Shown piece by piece: positions 43,201 to 52,398 of a stretch of 64,000 nt of DNA. A model generated the notes under the pieces. The model made no database searches. It saw only the letters and a program-made list of their open reading frames with translations, and had not been told where the DNA came from. The first letter of the stretch is position 1. Each line of letters opens with the position of its first letter. The position numbers were made by a program, and so were the translations under genes. The stretch comes from Jiangella alkaliphila (GTDB lineage Bacteria; Actinomycetota; Actinomycetes; Jiangellales; Jiangellaceae), in contig NZ_LT629791.1 in NCBI RefSeq assembly GCF_900105925.1, positions 6,790,001 to 6,854,000 on the forward strand, in the 5' to 3' direction.

Positions 43201-43616
43201 AGGTGCTGGCCACGAGGGTCGGGGACGCCGTTCTGCGGCGCGTCGAGGCCCAGCGACAGCTCCGCGCCGTAGACGGTGCGCAGGTTCTCGGCGGCGTACT
43301 TCTGAGCGATCTCGGCGAACAGCGGCGCGCCGTAGAAGCCGTCGTGGTCGGTGAGCGCCAGCCCGTGCAACCCCAGCTCGATGGCCGCCTCGACCAGCCG
43401 GTCCGGCCCGCTGGCGCCGTCGAGGAAGCTGAAGTTGCTGTGCGCGTGCAGCTCGGCGTACGGCGTGACCGGCTCGTCCGGGCGGACCACCTCGGCCTTG
43501 CGTCTGTACGGCTTGCGCTTGCGCGACCCCGGGCCGTCCTCGGGCGGGACCGTCGGCCGGTCGGACAACCGGCGCTCCAGCTCGCCCCAGGGGATCGGCG
43601 GGTTGTTCCACCCCAC
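40212..43616 (-). CDS. dnaE2: Error-prone DNA polymerase III alpha subunit DnaE2
   Basis: The 1134-residue polymerase starts with a PHP domain ([15 protein letters not shown], residues 54-68), then the C-family catalytic palm, where [15 protein letters not shown] carries two of the three catalytic aspartates, and an OB-fold domain near the C-terminus ([29 protein letters not shown]). DnaE2 does mutagenic translesion synthesis in the SOS response with ImuA' and ImuB. It lies 17 bases after imuB in the same operon. The length fits the DnaE2 group. Confidence 0.94.
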   Translation of the reverse strand: [1134 protein letters not shown]

Positions 43617-43633
43617 GTCAGGACCTCTCTTGC

Positions 43634-45172
43634 TCAGTCATAGCCGGCCTCGACCCACCAGCCGTCGTCGGCCCAGGTCATCAGCCAGGCGTGGCCGTCG
43701 ACGGAGACGATCTGGAAGCGGGCGACCCAGCTGGCCGGGTTGTCCCACCACAGCTCCTCGACCGGCCACGGCCCGGACCACGCGCCGACCGGCTGCCAGC
43801 CGTCACCGGACGCGTCGCGGAAGCGGGCCGGCGGGGCGCTGACCACCCCGCGCTCGCTGACCCACACCAGCTGCCCCCGGTCGTCGACGACGACCACCGG
43901 ACGCGGCTCGGCGAACACGCGGACCGGTGCCGGCGGCGGGAGGCTGCCCGGCCACGGGAGGTCGACCGGGCGGAGCCCGACCGGCCGCTCGCCCCACGGG
44001 ACCAGCGCCTGGCGGTCGGCCGGCGCGCGGCCGCCCTGCACCGCCGGGACGGTGACCGCGTGCGGGCCGAGCATCCCCTGGACCCGGGCGACCGCCCGCT
44101 CGACGCGTTCGTCGGTGCCGCCGCCCCACAGCGCCGCGGCGTGCGCGCCGGCCGGCTCGACGGTGTCGGGGACGAACCGCACCAGCTCGACCGGCGCCGA
44201 GACGCCCCCGGTGTTGCGCAGCTGTCCCCGCAGCTGCCAGTGGACGCGGTCGACGAGGTCGGCGGGGCCGAACCAGCGCGAGTGCGCCCACATCCGCGAC
44301 GACGCGACCTCGTGGTCGCACTCGGCCTCGATGAGGACCTCGGTGCAGACCAGCCCGCGGCCGGCCAGCTGGGCGACGAACCGCTCGGCGGTCTGGCGGA
44401 CGCTGAAGCCGATGGCCTCGACGTTGTCCAGCGGCGGCTCGAACCGGACCTGGCACTCCAGGTCGGGCGGCGGCCTGCGGGCGCCGAGCAGGGCGGCGTC
44501 CTCGCCGCGGGCCAGCCGGTGCACCTTGGCGCCGTAGCCGCCGAACCGCGCCTGGACGTCGTCGCCGTCGAGCCGGGCGAAGTCGCCGAGTGTGCGCAGC
44601 CCCAGGCGGCGCAGCAGGCCGGCCACCTCGTCGTCGTCGATGACGCTGACCGGGAGGTCGCGCAGGAACGCCGCCGACCCGCCCGCCTCGACCACGACGG
44701 TCTCCTGCGGCCCGGCTTGCCGGGCGGCCTGCTCGGCGGTGAAGAGGTCGTCGGCGATGCCGACGCGGCTGTCCCACACGCCGACCTGGACCAGCCGTTC
44801 GGCGATGAGCGCGCCGGCGGACTCCTCGCCGCCGTAGAACCGACCCGGCGCGTGCACCGCCAGCAGCCCCGGCCGCAACGGCGCGACGCCCGGCCGCAGC
44901 TCTTCGACCGCGACCAGCACCGGCTCGAACACCCGGGCGTCGCGGTCGGGGCTGGCGTCGATGAGGGTGACCTCGGGGCAGCGCGACTGCGCGTCGCGGC
45001 GGCGCATGCCCCGGCGGACGCCCTCGGCCCGGGCCGCCTCGTTGCAGGCGACGACGGCGTTGGCGGCCAGCACCACGGCCGGCGCGGACGCCTGGATGGC
45101 GGCGTCGTCGGCCATGGCCGCGACCACCGGCCAGTCAGGACACCACACGACGAGCACCCGGCGGCGGCTCAT
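43634..45172 (-). CDS. imuB: Y-family polymerase-like protein ImuB
   Basis: The 512-residue protein resembles Y-family polymerases (RVLVVWCPDWPVVAA at residues 4-18, then GLRTLGDFARLDGDDVQARFG, the helix-hairpin-helix part, and little-finger-like domain) but lacks the usual DxD and SIDE catalytic motifs. ImuB is known to be a non-catalytic adaptor that links DnaE2 to the sliding clamp. The ATG at 45172 overlaps the imuA' stop. The larger reading frame upstream belongs to the imuA' region in another frame. Confidence 0.92.
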   Translation of the reverse strand: MSRRRVLVVWCPDWPVVAAMADDAAIQASAPAVVLAANAVVACNEAARAEGVRRGMRRRDAQSRCPEVTLIDASPDRDARVFEPVLVAVEELRPGVAPLRPGLLAVHAPGRFYGGEESAGALIAERLVQVGVWDSRVGIADDLFTAEQAARQAGPQETVVVEAGGSAAFLRDLPVSVIDDDEVAGLLRRLGLRTLGDFARLDGDDVQARFGGYGAKVHRLARGEDAALLGARRPPPDLECQVRFEPPLDNVEAIGFSVRQTAERFVAQLAGRGLVCTEVLIEAECDHEVASSRMWAHSRWFGPADLVDRVHWQLRGQLRNTGGVSAPVELVRFVPDTVEPAGAHAAALWGGGTDERVERAVARVQGMLGPHAVTVPAVQGGRAPADRQALVPWGERPVGLRPVDLPWPGSLPPPAPVRVFAEPRPVVVVDDRGQLVWVSERGVVSAPPARFRDASGDGWQPVGAWSGPWPVEELWWDNPASWVARFQIVSVDGHAWLMTWADDGWWVEAGYD

Positions 45173-45894
45173 CCCGCCACCCCCAGACCGGCCGCCGGCG
45201 TGCTGCCGGCCGTCGCGCCCGTCGCATCCGTCGCGGACAGCGCGGGTCCGCCGGTCTCCAGCGCCTCGAGGTCGGCGCCGGACACCGTGCCGTCCGGTCC
45301 GGGCAGCCACAACCACGCCGACCGCGGCCGGGCGCCGGCGCCCCGTCCGTACGCCTCGACCTTCACCCGCCGCCCGCGCAGGTGGCCGCGGCCGCCATCC
45401 GGCCCCACCCACAGCGACGACGCCACCCGCAGGCGGGTCTGCGCCCCTTCCCAGTCGCCGACGCAGACCAGCGCCGTGCCGTGCCGTCGCGCCAGCGCGA
45501 CGAGCCGCCGGGACAGTTGCCCGGAGACCGGCCCGGGCGGGCGCACCAGCACCACCTCGACCGACGTGAGCAGCACCGCCACCACCTCGGCCCACTGGTC
45601 GCCGGGGTGCTCGACGACCACGACCCGGCCGAGGTCGGCGCCCAGGTCGGACGCCGCCGGCACGCCGAACTCGGACAGCCCCACCACCGCCGCCCATGCC
45701 CCGGCCGCCGTGGCCCCGGCCAGGAGCGCCAGCGGCAGCACCCCGGCCCCGTCGACCGCGACCACCTGCCCGCGGCGCAGCCCGCCGAGCAGCGTGCGCA
45801 GGGCGGGCAGCACCGCGACCAGCTCGACCGGCTGGACGGCGAGACCCGCTCTGGCCAGCGCCGCTTCGGCCTGGTCGCGCCTGAGAACCGTCAC
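45169..45894 (-). CDS. imuA': ImuA-type RecA-like accessory protein
   Basis: The 241-residue protein has a shortened RecA-like core. The P-loop position reads VVAVDGAGVLPLALLAG (residues 44-60), with no GK[ST], so ATP binding there is unlikely. The mycobacterial ImuA' is similarly diverged. It works with ImuB and DnaE2 in SOS mutagenesis. An SOS box lies 11 bases before its ATG, so the operon starts here, possibly with a very short leader. Confidence 0.85.
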   Translation of the reverse strand: MTVLRRDQAEAALARAGLAVQPVELVAVLPALRTLLGGLRRGQVVAVDGAGVLPLALLAGATAAGAWAAVVGLSEFGVPAASDLGADLGRVVVVEHPGDQWAEVVAVLLTSVEVVLVRPPGPVSGQLSRRLVALARRHGTALVCVGDWEGAQTRLRVASSLWVGPDGGRGHLRGRRVKVEAYGRGAGARPRSAWLWLPGPDGTVSGADLEALETGGPALSATDATGATAGSTPAAGLGVAG

Positions 45895-45904
45895 TCACCC
45901 ATCG

Positions 45905-45920
45905 TCGAACACATGTTCGA
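45905..45920. promoter_or_regulatory. SOS box (LexA operator)
   Basis: TCGAACACATGTTCGA is a perfect copy of the actinobacterial LexA operator TCGAAC-N4-GTTCGA. It lies 11 bases before imuA' and would keep the imuA'-imuB-dnaE2 operon off until DNA damage. Confidence 0.92.
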
Positions 45921-45955
45921 GTGGTGTCAAGCGGAGCGTCGCCCCACCTGGCGCG

Positions 45956-46402
45956 CTACGAGGAACTGGCGGCAGGAGGTGAGCCGAGGTGCGAGCGGCG
46001 AAGCTCATCCATGAGCTCGAGCCAGAGCGCGGGGCCGCCCTGTTCGAGCACCTCGGCGCCCGCGCGCAGCTCGGAGCTCGTGGGCCGGTGGCGCGCCCCC
46101 CAGCTGCCGAGCTGCGCGAACACGGGCACGAGTTGGATCGCGGGTTCGGTCAGGCTGTAGCGCGCCCGCTGGCCGGGTCGCACGTCCTCGCGGGTGAGCA
46201 AGCCGAACTCGACGAGACGTTTGAGCCGGTCGGCGAGGATGTTCGAGGCGATCCCCTCCATGGAGCCGGCCTGCAGCTCCCGGAAATAGCGGCGGCCCCC
46301 GAAGATGATGTCGCGCAGGACGAGCAGGCTCCAGCGATCGCCGAACACCTCGACGGCGGCGTTGATCGGGCACCCCGACCGAGGCTCATGTGCTTCGCCC
46401 AT
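45956..46402 (-). CDS. HxlR-family transcriptional regulator
   Basis: The 148-residue protein is a DUF24/HxlR winged helix: CPINAAVEVFGDRWSLLVLRDIIFGGRRYFRELQ (from residue 11) and GIASNILADRLKRLVEFGLLTRE. Cys11 lies where many HxlR proteins carry a redox-sensing cysteine. It diverges from the metallo-hydrolase gene. The inverted pair TGCAATC/GATTGCA between them is a likely operator, so it probably controls that neighbour. Confidence 0.9.
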   Translation of the reverse strand: MGEAHEPRSGCPINAAVEVFGDRWSLLVLRDIIFGGRRYFRELQAGSMEGIASNILADRLKRLVEFGLLTREDVRPGQRARYSLTEPAIQLVPVFAQLGSWGARHRPTSSELRAGAEVLEQGGPALWLELMDELRRSHLGSPPAASSS

Positions 46403-46408
46403 AGTGCT

Positions 46409-46454
46409 TGCAATCTACCATCGCCAGGGAGTACCGTCCCGGAAAGCGATTGCA
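46409..46454. promoter_or_regulatory. Inverted repeat in the HxlR/hydrolase divergent region
   Basis: TGCAATC at 46409-46415 and GATTGCA at 46448-46454 are seven-base perfect arms 32 bases apart between the two divergent genes. A dimer of the HxlR protein could bind each or bridge both. Confidence 0.45.
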
Positions 46455-46476
46455 TATCACAAGCGGAGGGAACCTC

Positions 46477-47307
46477 ATGCTGACGCAGCTCGCGGAGGGT
46501 GTGCTGGTCCACCAGAGCGAGTTACTCCAGAATAACACCGCCGTCGTGCAGGGCCGGGCCGGCGTGTTGCTCGTCGACCCCGGGATCACGGGCGACGAGA
46601 TGGCCTGCCTCGCGAACGACCTCCGCGAGCTGGGCCAGCCGGTGGTGGCAGGCTTCGCGACGCATCCCGACTGGGATCACGTGCTCTGGCACGACGAGCT
46701 CGGCGAGGCGCCCCGCTACGGCACGGCCCGCTGCGCGTCCTTCATGCGAGACGTGCTGTCGGACGCGGACTGGAAGGCGCGCGTCACCGAGGGGTTGCCG
46801 CCGGAGATCGCCGACGAGATACCGCTGGACCCGTTCGGCCGCATCACCGCTCTGCCCGCCGGAACGGCGGAGCTTCCTTGGGACGGCCCTCGAGTCCGGA
46901 TCATCGAGCATCCGGCGCACGCCCCGGGCCACGCGGCACTGTTGGTCGAGGAGAGCGGGGTGCTCGTCGCCGGCGACATGCTGTCCGACCTCTTCCCCCC
47001 GATGCTCGACTTCGACCCCGCCGACCCGATCGGGGACTACCTCGCCGGACTGGAACTCCTCGAGGGCGTGGCGGGCGACGCCGACGTCGTCATCCCTGGT
47101 CACGGATCCGTCGGCGGAGCCGATCAGCTGCGCGCCCGGATCGACCTCGACCGCGCGTACCTGCGCGTCCTGCGTGACGACGGTGTTCTCGACGACCCGC
47201 GGATCGGCCCGCCGGCCAAGGAGGGCTGGGAGTGGGTGGCCGACATCCACGAAGGCCAACGCCACCAACTCGCCCAGAGGAACCAGGGCGACGGGACGCC
47301 GAGCTAG
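46477..47307 (+). CDS. Metallo-beta-lactamase-fold hydrolase
   Basis: The 276-residue protein has the MBL fold. Its first metal motif is HPDWDH (residues 63-68), so the second His of the usual HxHxDH is Asp. Later ligands are in HAPGHAALL, VAGDMLSD and IPGHGSVG. The ATG at 46477 follows GCGGAGGG; the frame opens earlier but across the promoter. It is divergent from the HxlR gene. The family covers lactonases, thioesterases and other hydrolases, and the substrate is unknown. Confidence 0.87.
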   Translation: MLTQLAEGVLVHQSELLQNNTAVVQGRAGVLLVDPGITGDEMACLANDLRELGQPVVAGFATHPDWDHVLWHDELGEAPRYGTARCASFMRDVLSDADWKARVTEGLPPEIADEIPLDPFGRITALPAGTAELPWDGPRVRIIEHPAHAPGHAALLVEESGVLVAGDMLSDLFPPMLDFDPADPIGDYLAGLELLEGVAGDADVVIPGHGSVGGADQLRARIDLDRAYLRVLRDDGVLDDPRIGPPAKEGWEWVADIHEGQRHQLAQRNQGDGTPS

Positions 47308-47316
47308 CGAGACACG

Positions 47317-47649
47317 TCACGGCCGCACGAACGGCCGCACCTCGAGCTTCCGGTTGCAGGCCTTCGACGCCTGGGCGGCCAGCTCGAGCACGGCGTCCAG
47401 GTCGGCGGCCTCCATGATCCAGAGGCCGGCGAAGTACTCCTTCGACTCCAGGAACGGCCCGTCGGTGATCAACGGCTCGCCGCCGCCCCGGTTGTCGACG
47501 ACGGTGGCCGTGCTGGGGTCGGCGAGGCCGTTGGCGAAGACCCAGTGGCCATCGGCCTGGATCCGCTCGTTGAACTCGTGGATCGCCGCCATCTCGGCCG
47601 GGGTGGCCGAACCGCTCTTGTCGTCGATCACGGAAACCAGGTACTTCAT
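47317..47649 (-). CDS. YCII-family (DGPF-domain) protein
   Basis: The 110-residue protein has the YCII/DGPF fold with LITDGPFLESKEYFAGLWIME (from about residue 59) after MKYLVSVIDD. Such proteins are often encoded beside ECF sigma factors or small enzymes and their reaction is unknown. It follows the reductase gene by 29 bases on the same strand and may share a transcript with it. Confidence 0.87.
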   Translation of the reverse strand: MKYLVSVIDDKSGSATPAEMAAIHEFNERIQADGHWVFANGLADPSTATVVDNRGGGEPLITDGPFLESKEYFAGLWIMEAADLDAVLELAAQASKACNRKLEVRPFVRP

Positions 47650-47678
47650 CTCGGATCGTCTCCTGTCTGTGTCGAGCT

Positions 47679-48284
47679 TCAGCTGGCGTACTGCGGACGG
47701 CCTGCGGGCCGGTAGACCTGGGCCGTGATGCCCTTCGGGAAGGCCCGCGACTCGACCAGGTCGAGCGCGAGGTCCGGCCCGGCGTCGGGGAACAGCCGCG
47801 TCCCCTCGCCGACGACCACCGGGCAGACGAGCAGGATCAACTCGTCGACGAGGTCGTTCTCGAGGAGCCGGCGGACCAGGTCGCCGCTGCCGTGCACCTG
47901 CAGCTCACCGCCCGGCCCGGTCCTCAGCTCGCCGATCGCCGCCGCGACGTCGCCGGAGAGGACGGTCGTGCCCGCCCAGCGCGGCTCGGTCAGCGTGGTC
48001 GACGCTACGTACCTGGGCCGCGTGTTGAAGGCCCGCCCGATCGTGCTGTTCGCCATCTCCTCGATCGTGCCCCACGTCGCGGCGAAGAACTCGTAGGTCC
48101 GCCGTCCGAACAGGAACGCGTCGGCACGCAGGCACAGCTGCTCGACGTACGCCATCGCCTCGTCGTCGAACAGCGGCAGCGCCCACCCGCCGCGCTCGAA
48201 CCCCGGGTCGAGCTCCGGATGCCGCCCGCCGTTCCCCTGCATCACGCCGTCGACCGACACCTGCATGATGGCCGTCAGTTTCAT
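47679..48284 (-). CDS. Dihydrofolate reductase/RibD-C-family protein
   Basis: The 201-residue protein begins MKLTAIMQVSVDGVMQGNGG, has DAFLFGRRTYEFFAATWG near 70-87 and ends with ELILLVCPVVVGEGTRLF and GITAQVYR. These are the marks of the RibD C-terminal or YyaP/YwjB-type NADPH reductases, not of a housekeeping DHFR. I chose the ATG at 48284 behind GAGAGGG. It is upstream of the YCII gene. The substrate is unknown. Confidence 0.87.
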   Translation of the reverse strand: MKLTAIMQVSVDGVMQGNGGRHPELDPGFERGGWALPLFDDEAMAYVEQLCLRADAFLFGRRTYEFFAATWGTIEEMANSTIGRAFNTRPRYVASTTLTEPRWAGTTVLSGDVAAAIGELRTGPGGELQVHGSGDLVRRLLENDLVDELILLVCPVVVGEGTRLFPDAGPDLALDLVESRAFPKGITAQVYRPAGRPQYAS

Positions 48285-48550
48285 GATCGCGGTTCCCTCT
48301 CCTCGGGTCGCCCCTCGTGGGCGGCCGCTCACCCCCTCTACGAACGCTCCCACCCCGATCCGACACCGCACCCGACGGCCGATTGCCGCCCTTGGCAAGG
48401 CTGGTCGTCGTGACGGCGCCCGATATGCCCGGCCTGGTGCGGCGACCAGGCTAGCCAAGGCGGAGAAGACGTCGGCCAGCGAACCGACTGCTCCATCCGC
48501 CCGAACCTACGCAACCGCCGTGTCTCGGGCCATCACTTACCTGCACGCCG

Positions 48551-48565
48551 ATCATGCAGCATGAT
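48551..48565. promoter_or_regulatory. Palindrome just before the GNAT gene
   Basis: ATCATGCAGCATGAT has seven-base perfect arms around one base, six bases before the ATG at 48572. It may be an operator; alternatively part of it codes for six extra N-terminal residues if the ATG at 48554 is used. Confidence 0.35.
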
Positions 48566-48571
48566 CAAGTG

Positions 48572-49180
48572 ATGCAGCCTTCGAGTCACGTCGTCCGGCA
48601 GGCGCTGCGGTCTGACATCGGCACGGTCGCGCGGGTGCTGGCCGAGGCGTTCGACGCCGACCCGGTGATGCGGTTCATCGTGCCGGCGCCGCGGTACCGG
48701 AGGCGGCTGACCGCGCTATTCGTGTTCGAGACGCTGCTGAGCCCGCGAGGGTCGTGGGTCGACGTGGTCGACGGGGAGATCGCCGGGGCGGCGCTGTGGG
48801 GGCTGCCCGGCGCCGGCCCGCCGGGGTTCTGGCAGACGCTGCGCTACAGCCGGCACCTGCTGCGGGCGTTCGGGACGGGGCTGCCGAAGGCGATGCGGGC
48901 GTTCCGGACCATCGAGGACGCGCATCCGGCGGGGCCGCCGCACTGGTACCTGCAGACGCTCGGGGCGGCGCTGCCCGGACGTGGCGTCGGCGGCGCGCTG
49001 CTGCGCGACGGGCTCGCGCGGGCCGACGCGCAAGGGGTGCCGGCGTACCTGGAGTCGTCGGCGGCGGGGAACGTCCCGATCTACGAGCGGTTCGGGTTCC
49101 GGCCGACCAGGGACATCGTCCTGCCCGGCGGTCCCACGCTGACGGCCATGTGGCGCGAGCCGGCCGGAGGGGGTCAGTAA
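48572..49180 (+). CDS. GNAT-family N-acetyltransferase
   Basis: The 202-residue protein has a GNAT fold: QALRSDIGTVARVLAEAF near the start, the acetyl-CoA loop LPGRGVGGALLRDGLARAD (about 138-156), and NVPIYERFGF near the end. It transfers an acetyl group to an unknown amine. The start may be the ATG at 48554 or 48572; I prefer the latter because the first lies inside a palindrome. Confidence 0.87.
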   Translation: MQPSSHVVRQALRSDIGTVARVLAEAFDADPVMRFIVPAPRYRRRLTALFVFETLLSPRGSWVDVVDGEIAGAALWGLPGAGPPGFWQTLRYSRHLLRAFGTGLPKAMRAFRTIEDAHPAGPPHWYLQTLGAALPGRGVGGALLRDGLARADAQGVPAYLESSAAGNVPIYERFGFRPTRDIVLPGGPTLTAMWREPAGGGQ

Positions 49181-49189
49181 GGTCGGAGG

Positions 49190-51313
49190 GTGGCCATCGA
49201 CGCATCGAGCTCCCAGCCGTATCCCCCCGCCCCGCGCGGTGACGACGCCGACGTGCTGCACGGCGTCACGGTGCCCGACCCGTACCGCGCGCTGGAGGAC
49301 GAGGACGACGCCGGCACACAGGCGTGGTCCAAGTCGCAGCGCGTGCTGTTCGACGAGTACCGCGCCGGCTGGCCGGCCCGCCCGGCGTTCGCCGAGCGGC
49401 TGGCGCAGCTGCTGCGGGCCGGCTCCGTCGGCACCCCGGTCTGGCGCGGCGACCGCGTGTTCCACACCCGCCGCACGCCCGACCAGGAGCACGCCGTCCT
49501 GCTCACCGTCGACCCTGACGGCACCGAGCGGGCGCTGGTCGACCCCGTGGCGCTGGACCCGTCCGGCGCCACCACGCTCGACGGCTGGCAGCCGTCGAAG
49601 GAGGGCGGCCTGCTCGCCTACCAGCTCTCCGAGGGCGGCACCGAGGAGTCCGTGCTGCGGGTGCTCGACGTCGCGACGGGCGAGGTGGTCGACGGCCCGA
49701 TCGACCGCGCCCGCTACTCCCCCGTCGCCTGGCTGCCCGGCGGCGAGGCGTTCTACTACGTGCGCCGGCTGCCGAAGGGCTCCGTCCCGGCCGGCGAGGA
49801 CCAGTTCCACCGCCGCGTCTACCTGCACCGGCTCGGCACCGACCCCGCCGGCGACGTCGAGATCTTCGGCGCCGGCAAGGACAAGACCAACTACTACGGC
49901 GTCTCGGTCAGCCGCGACGGCCGCTGGCTGACGGTCTCGGCGGCGCAGGGCACGGCGCCGCGCAACGACGTCTGGATCGCCGACTTGGGCGGCGACGGCG
50001 CCGACGCCGCCGACCCCGCGGCGCCGCGGCTGCGCCCCGTCGTCGTCGGCCAGGACGCGAAGACCGGCCTGCACGTGGGCCGCGACGGCCGGCTGTACGT
50101 GTGGACCGACCTCGACGCACCGCGCGGCCGGCTCGCCGTCACCGACCCCACGACGCCCGAGCCGGAGCACTGGCGCGACCTGCTGCCCGAGGACCCCGAT
50201 GCGGTGCTCGAGGACTTCGCCCTGCTCGACGGCGCCGAGCTGGACGCTCCGGTGCTGCTGGCGTCGCGCACGCGGCACGCCGTCTCCGAGGTGACGGCAC
50301 ACGCGCTGGCCACCGGCGAGGCGCTGCACTCGCTCGAGCTGCCCGGCATCGGCAGCGCCGGCGGGCTGTCCGAGCGGCCCGAGGGCGGGCACGAGGCGTG
50401 GATCGCCTACACCGACCACACGGTCCCGGTGCGCATCCTGCACTACGACGCGCGCTCGCGGACGGTGTCGACGTGGGCCGACCCGCCCGGGCTGGTCGAC
50501 GTGCCCGCTGTGCGGTCGCAGCAGGTGGTGTACCGGTCGAAGGACGGCACCGAGGTGCGCATGGTCATCGTGTCGCCGGCGGGGCAGGCCGACGGCCCGC
50601 GGCCGGCGGTGCTGTACGGCTACGGCGGCTTCAACATCGCCCTGACGCCGTCCTACTCGGCCAGCATCCTGGCGTGGGTCGAGGCCGGCGGCGTGTGGGC
50701 GGTCGCGAACCTGCGCGGCGGCTCAGAGGAGGGCGAGGAATGGCACCGCGCCGGCATGCGCGAGCACAAGCAGAACGTGTTCGACGACTTCGCCGCGGCG
50801 GCCGAGTACCTCGTCGCCGAGGGCTGGACGACGCACGAGCAGCTGGCGATCTTCGGCGGGTCCAACGGCGGCCTGCTGGTCGGCGCCGCGCTCACCCAGC
50901 GGCCTGACCTGTACCGCGCCGTCATCTGCTCCGCGCCGCTGCTCGACATGGTCCGGTACGAGAAGTTCGGCCTCGGCGAGTCCTGGAACGACGAGTACGG
51001 CACCGCCGCCGACCCCGTCGAGCTGGGCTGGCTGCTCGGCTACTCGCCGTACCACCACGTGCGCGACGGCGTCGACTACCCGTCCGTCCTGTTCACCGTG
51101 TTCGACGGCGACAGCCGCGTCGACACCCTGCACGCGCGCAAGATGGCCGCCGCCCTGCAGGCCGCCACGTCGGGCGACCCGGCGACGCGGCCGATCCTGC
51201 TGCGCGCCGAGGCCAACGTCGGGCACGGCGCCCGGGCCGTGTCGCGCACCGTCGACCTCAGCGCCGACCAGCTCGGCTTCGTCGCCGCGCAGCTGGGCCT
51301 GGGGGTGCGGTGA
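49190..51313 (+). CDS. Prolyl oligopeptidase-family serine peptidase (S9A)
   Basis: The 707-residue enzyme has an N-terminal seven-blade propeller and a C-terminal alpha/beta hydrolase. The visible triad is Ser558 in [10 protein letters not shown], Asp in [17 protein letters not shown], and His in VGHGARAVS. The start of the family is also visible ([17 protein letters not shown]). It cleaves short peptides after proline inside the cell. The GTG at 49190 lies nine bases after the GNAT stop. The stop overlaps the MscS gene start. Confidence 0.94.
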   Translation: MAIDASSSQPYPPAPRGDDADVLHGVTVPDPYRALEDEDDAGTQAWSKSQRVLFDEYRAGWPARPAFAERLAQLLRAGSVGTPVWRGDRVFHTRRTPDQEHAVLLTVDPDGTERALVDPVALDPSGATTLDGWQPSKEGGLLAYQLSEGGTEESVLRVLDVATGEVVDGPIDRARYSPVAWLPGGEAFYYVRRLPKGSVPAGEDQFHRRVYLHRLGTDPAGDVEIFGAGKDKTNYYGVSVSRDGRWLTVSAAQGTAPRNDVWIADLGGDGADAADPAAPRLRPVVVGQDAKTGLHVGRDGRLYVWTDLDAPRGRLAVTDPTTPEPEHWRDLLPEDPDAVLEDFALLDGAELDAPVLLASRTRHAVSEVTAHALATGEALHSLELPGIGSAGGLSERPEGGHEAWIAYTDHTVPVRILHYDARSRTVSTWADPPGLVDVPAVRSQQVVYRSKDGTEVRMVIVSPAGQADGPRPAVLYGYGGFNIALTPSYSASILAWVEAGGVWAVANLRGGSEEGEEWHRAGMREHKQNVFDDFAAAAEYLVAEGWTTHEQLAIFGGSNGGLLVGAALTQRPDLYRAVICSAPLLDMVRYEKFGLGESWNDEYGTAADPVELGWLLGYSPYHHVRDGVDYPSVLFTVFDGDSRVDTLHARKMAAALQAATSGDPATRPILLRAEANVGHGARAVSRTVDLSADQLGFVAAQLGLGVR

Positions 51314-52341
51314 TCCCGATGGCCGGCCTGCTCGCGGCGGGCGGCGTCACCGAGGCGGAGCAGTACTCCGGCGAGTGGTGGCGCGACATCCTGCTCGACG
51401 TGCCCCTGCGGCTCGCCGGCCTGGTCCTCATCGCCGTCGTCACCCGGTACCTGCTGCACAAGTTCATCAACCGCCTGGTCCGCCGGACGGTCGAGAAGGA
51501 GCCGCCGAAGGCCGTGCTCGGGTCCGCCCGGGCCGCCCGCATCGTGTTCGGCGGCGCCGGCGCGTACTCCGAGCGGCGGTCGCTGCGGGCCGAGACGCTC
51601 GGGTCGGTGCTGCGGAGCATCTCGACGGTGCTGATCAGCGTCATCACGGTCGTCATGGCGCTGGAGATCCTCGGCTACTCCGTCGGACCGGTGCTCGCGT
51701 CGGCCGGGGTCGCGGGCGTCGCGCTGGGCTTCGGCGCGCAGAACCTCGTCAAGGACTTCCTCGCCGGCGCGGCCATGCTGCTCGAGGACCAGTACGGCGT
51801 CGGCGACGTCGTCGACATGGGCCACGCGGTCGGCACCGTCGAGGCCGTCAGCCTGCGCATCACCCGGCTGCGCTCCGTCGACGGCACCGTCTGGTACGTC
51901 CGCAACGGCGAGGTCGTGCGCGTCGGCAACTCGTCCTACGGCTGGTCGCGGGTGCTGCTCGACGTCCACATCCCCGCCGACGCCGAGGTCACCCGGGCCC
52001 GCCGGCTGCTGGAGGACGTCGTCGCCGACCTCGCCGCCGACGACCGCTGGGGCGAACTGATCCTCGAACCCCCCGAGGTCTGGGGCGTCGAGGACCTCAC
52101 CCCCGACGGCGTGCTGATCCGGGTGGTCATCAAGACCAAGCCGCTGGAGCAGTGGGGGGTCGCCCGCGAGCTGCGCGAACGCATCAAGAGCCGGTTCGAC
52201 GCGGAACGGCTCACGCTGCCGGTCGCGACGGAGACGCCCGCGGCCGGGCCCGGCGGTCCGGGCGGCGCGACCAACCCGCCGCCGGCGAGCGCGCCCGCGC
52301 CCCCGATCATCCCGCCGTCCACCTCGTCCGATGGAGGCTGA
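51310..52341 (+). CDS. Small-conductance mechanosensitive channel MscS
   Basis: The 343-residue protein has transmembrane helices near residues 30-50 and 95-125 and the pore-lining MscS helix with [29 protein letters not shown] (broken around residue 130-158), then the beta domain ([29 protein letters not shown]). It has a Pro/Ala-rich tail of about 35 residues. It opens under membrane tension to release solutes. The GTG at 51310 overlaps the peptidase stop. Confidence 0.93.
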   Translation: MIPMAGLLAAGGVTEAEQYSGEWWRDILLDVPLRLAGLVLIAVVTRYLLHKFINRLVRRTVEKEPPKAVLGSARAARIVFGGAGAYSERRSLRAETLGSVLRSISTVLISVITVVMALEILGYSVGPVLASAGVAGVALGFGAQNLVKDFLAGAAMLLEDQYGVGDVVDMGHAVGTVEAVSLRITRLRSVDGTVWYVRNGEVVRVGNSSYGWSRVLLDVHIPADAEVTRARRLLEDVVADLAADDRWGELILEPPEVWGVEDLTPDGVLIRVVIKTKPLEQWGVARELRERIKSRFDAERLTLPVATETPAAGPGGPGGATNPPPASAPAPPIIPPSTSSDGG

Positions 52342-52398
52342 CGGGCGGTACACCAGTCCACCTGCGACCGCGTCGGCCGGTCGGTTACGGTTCCGGCC

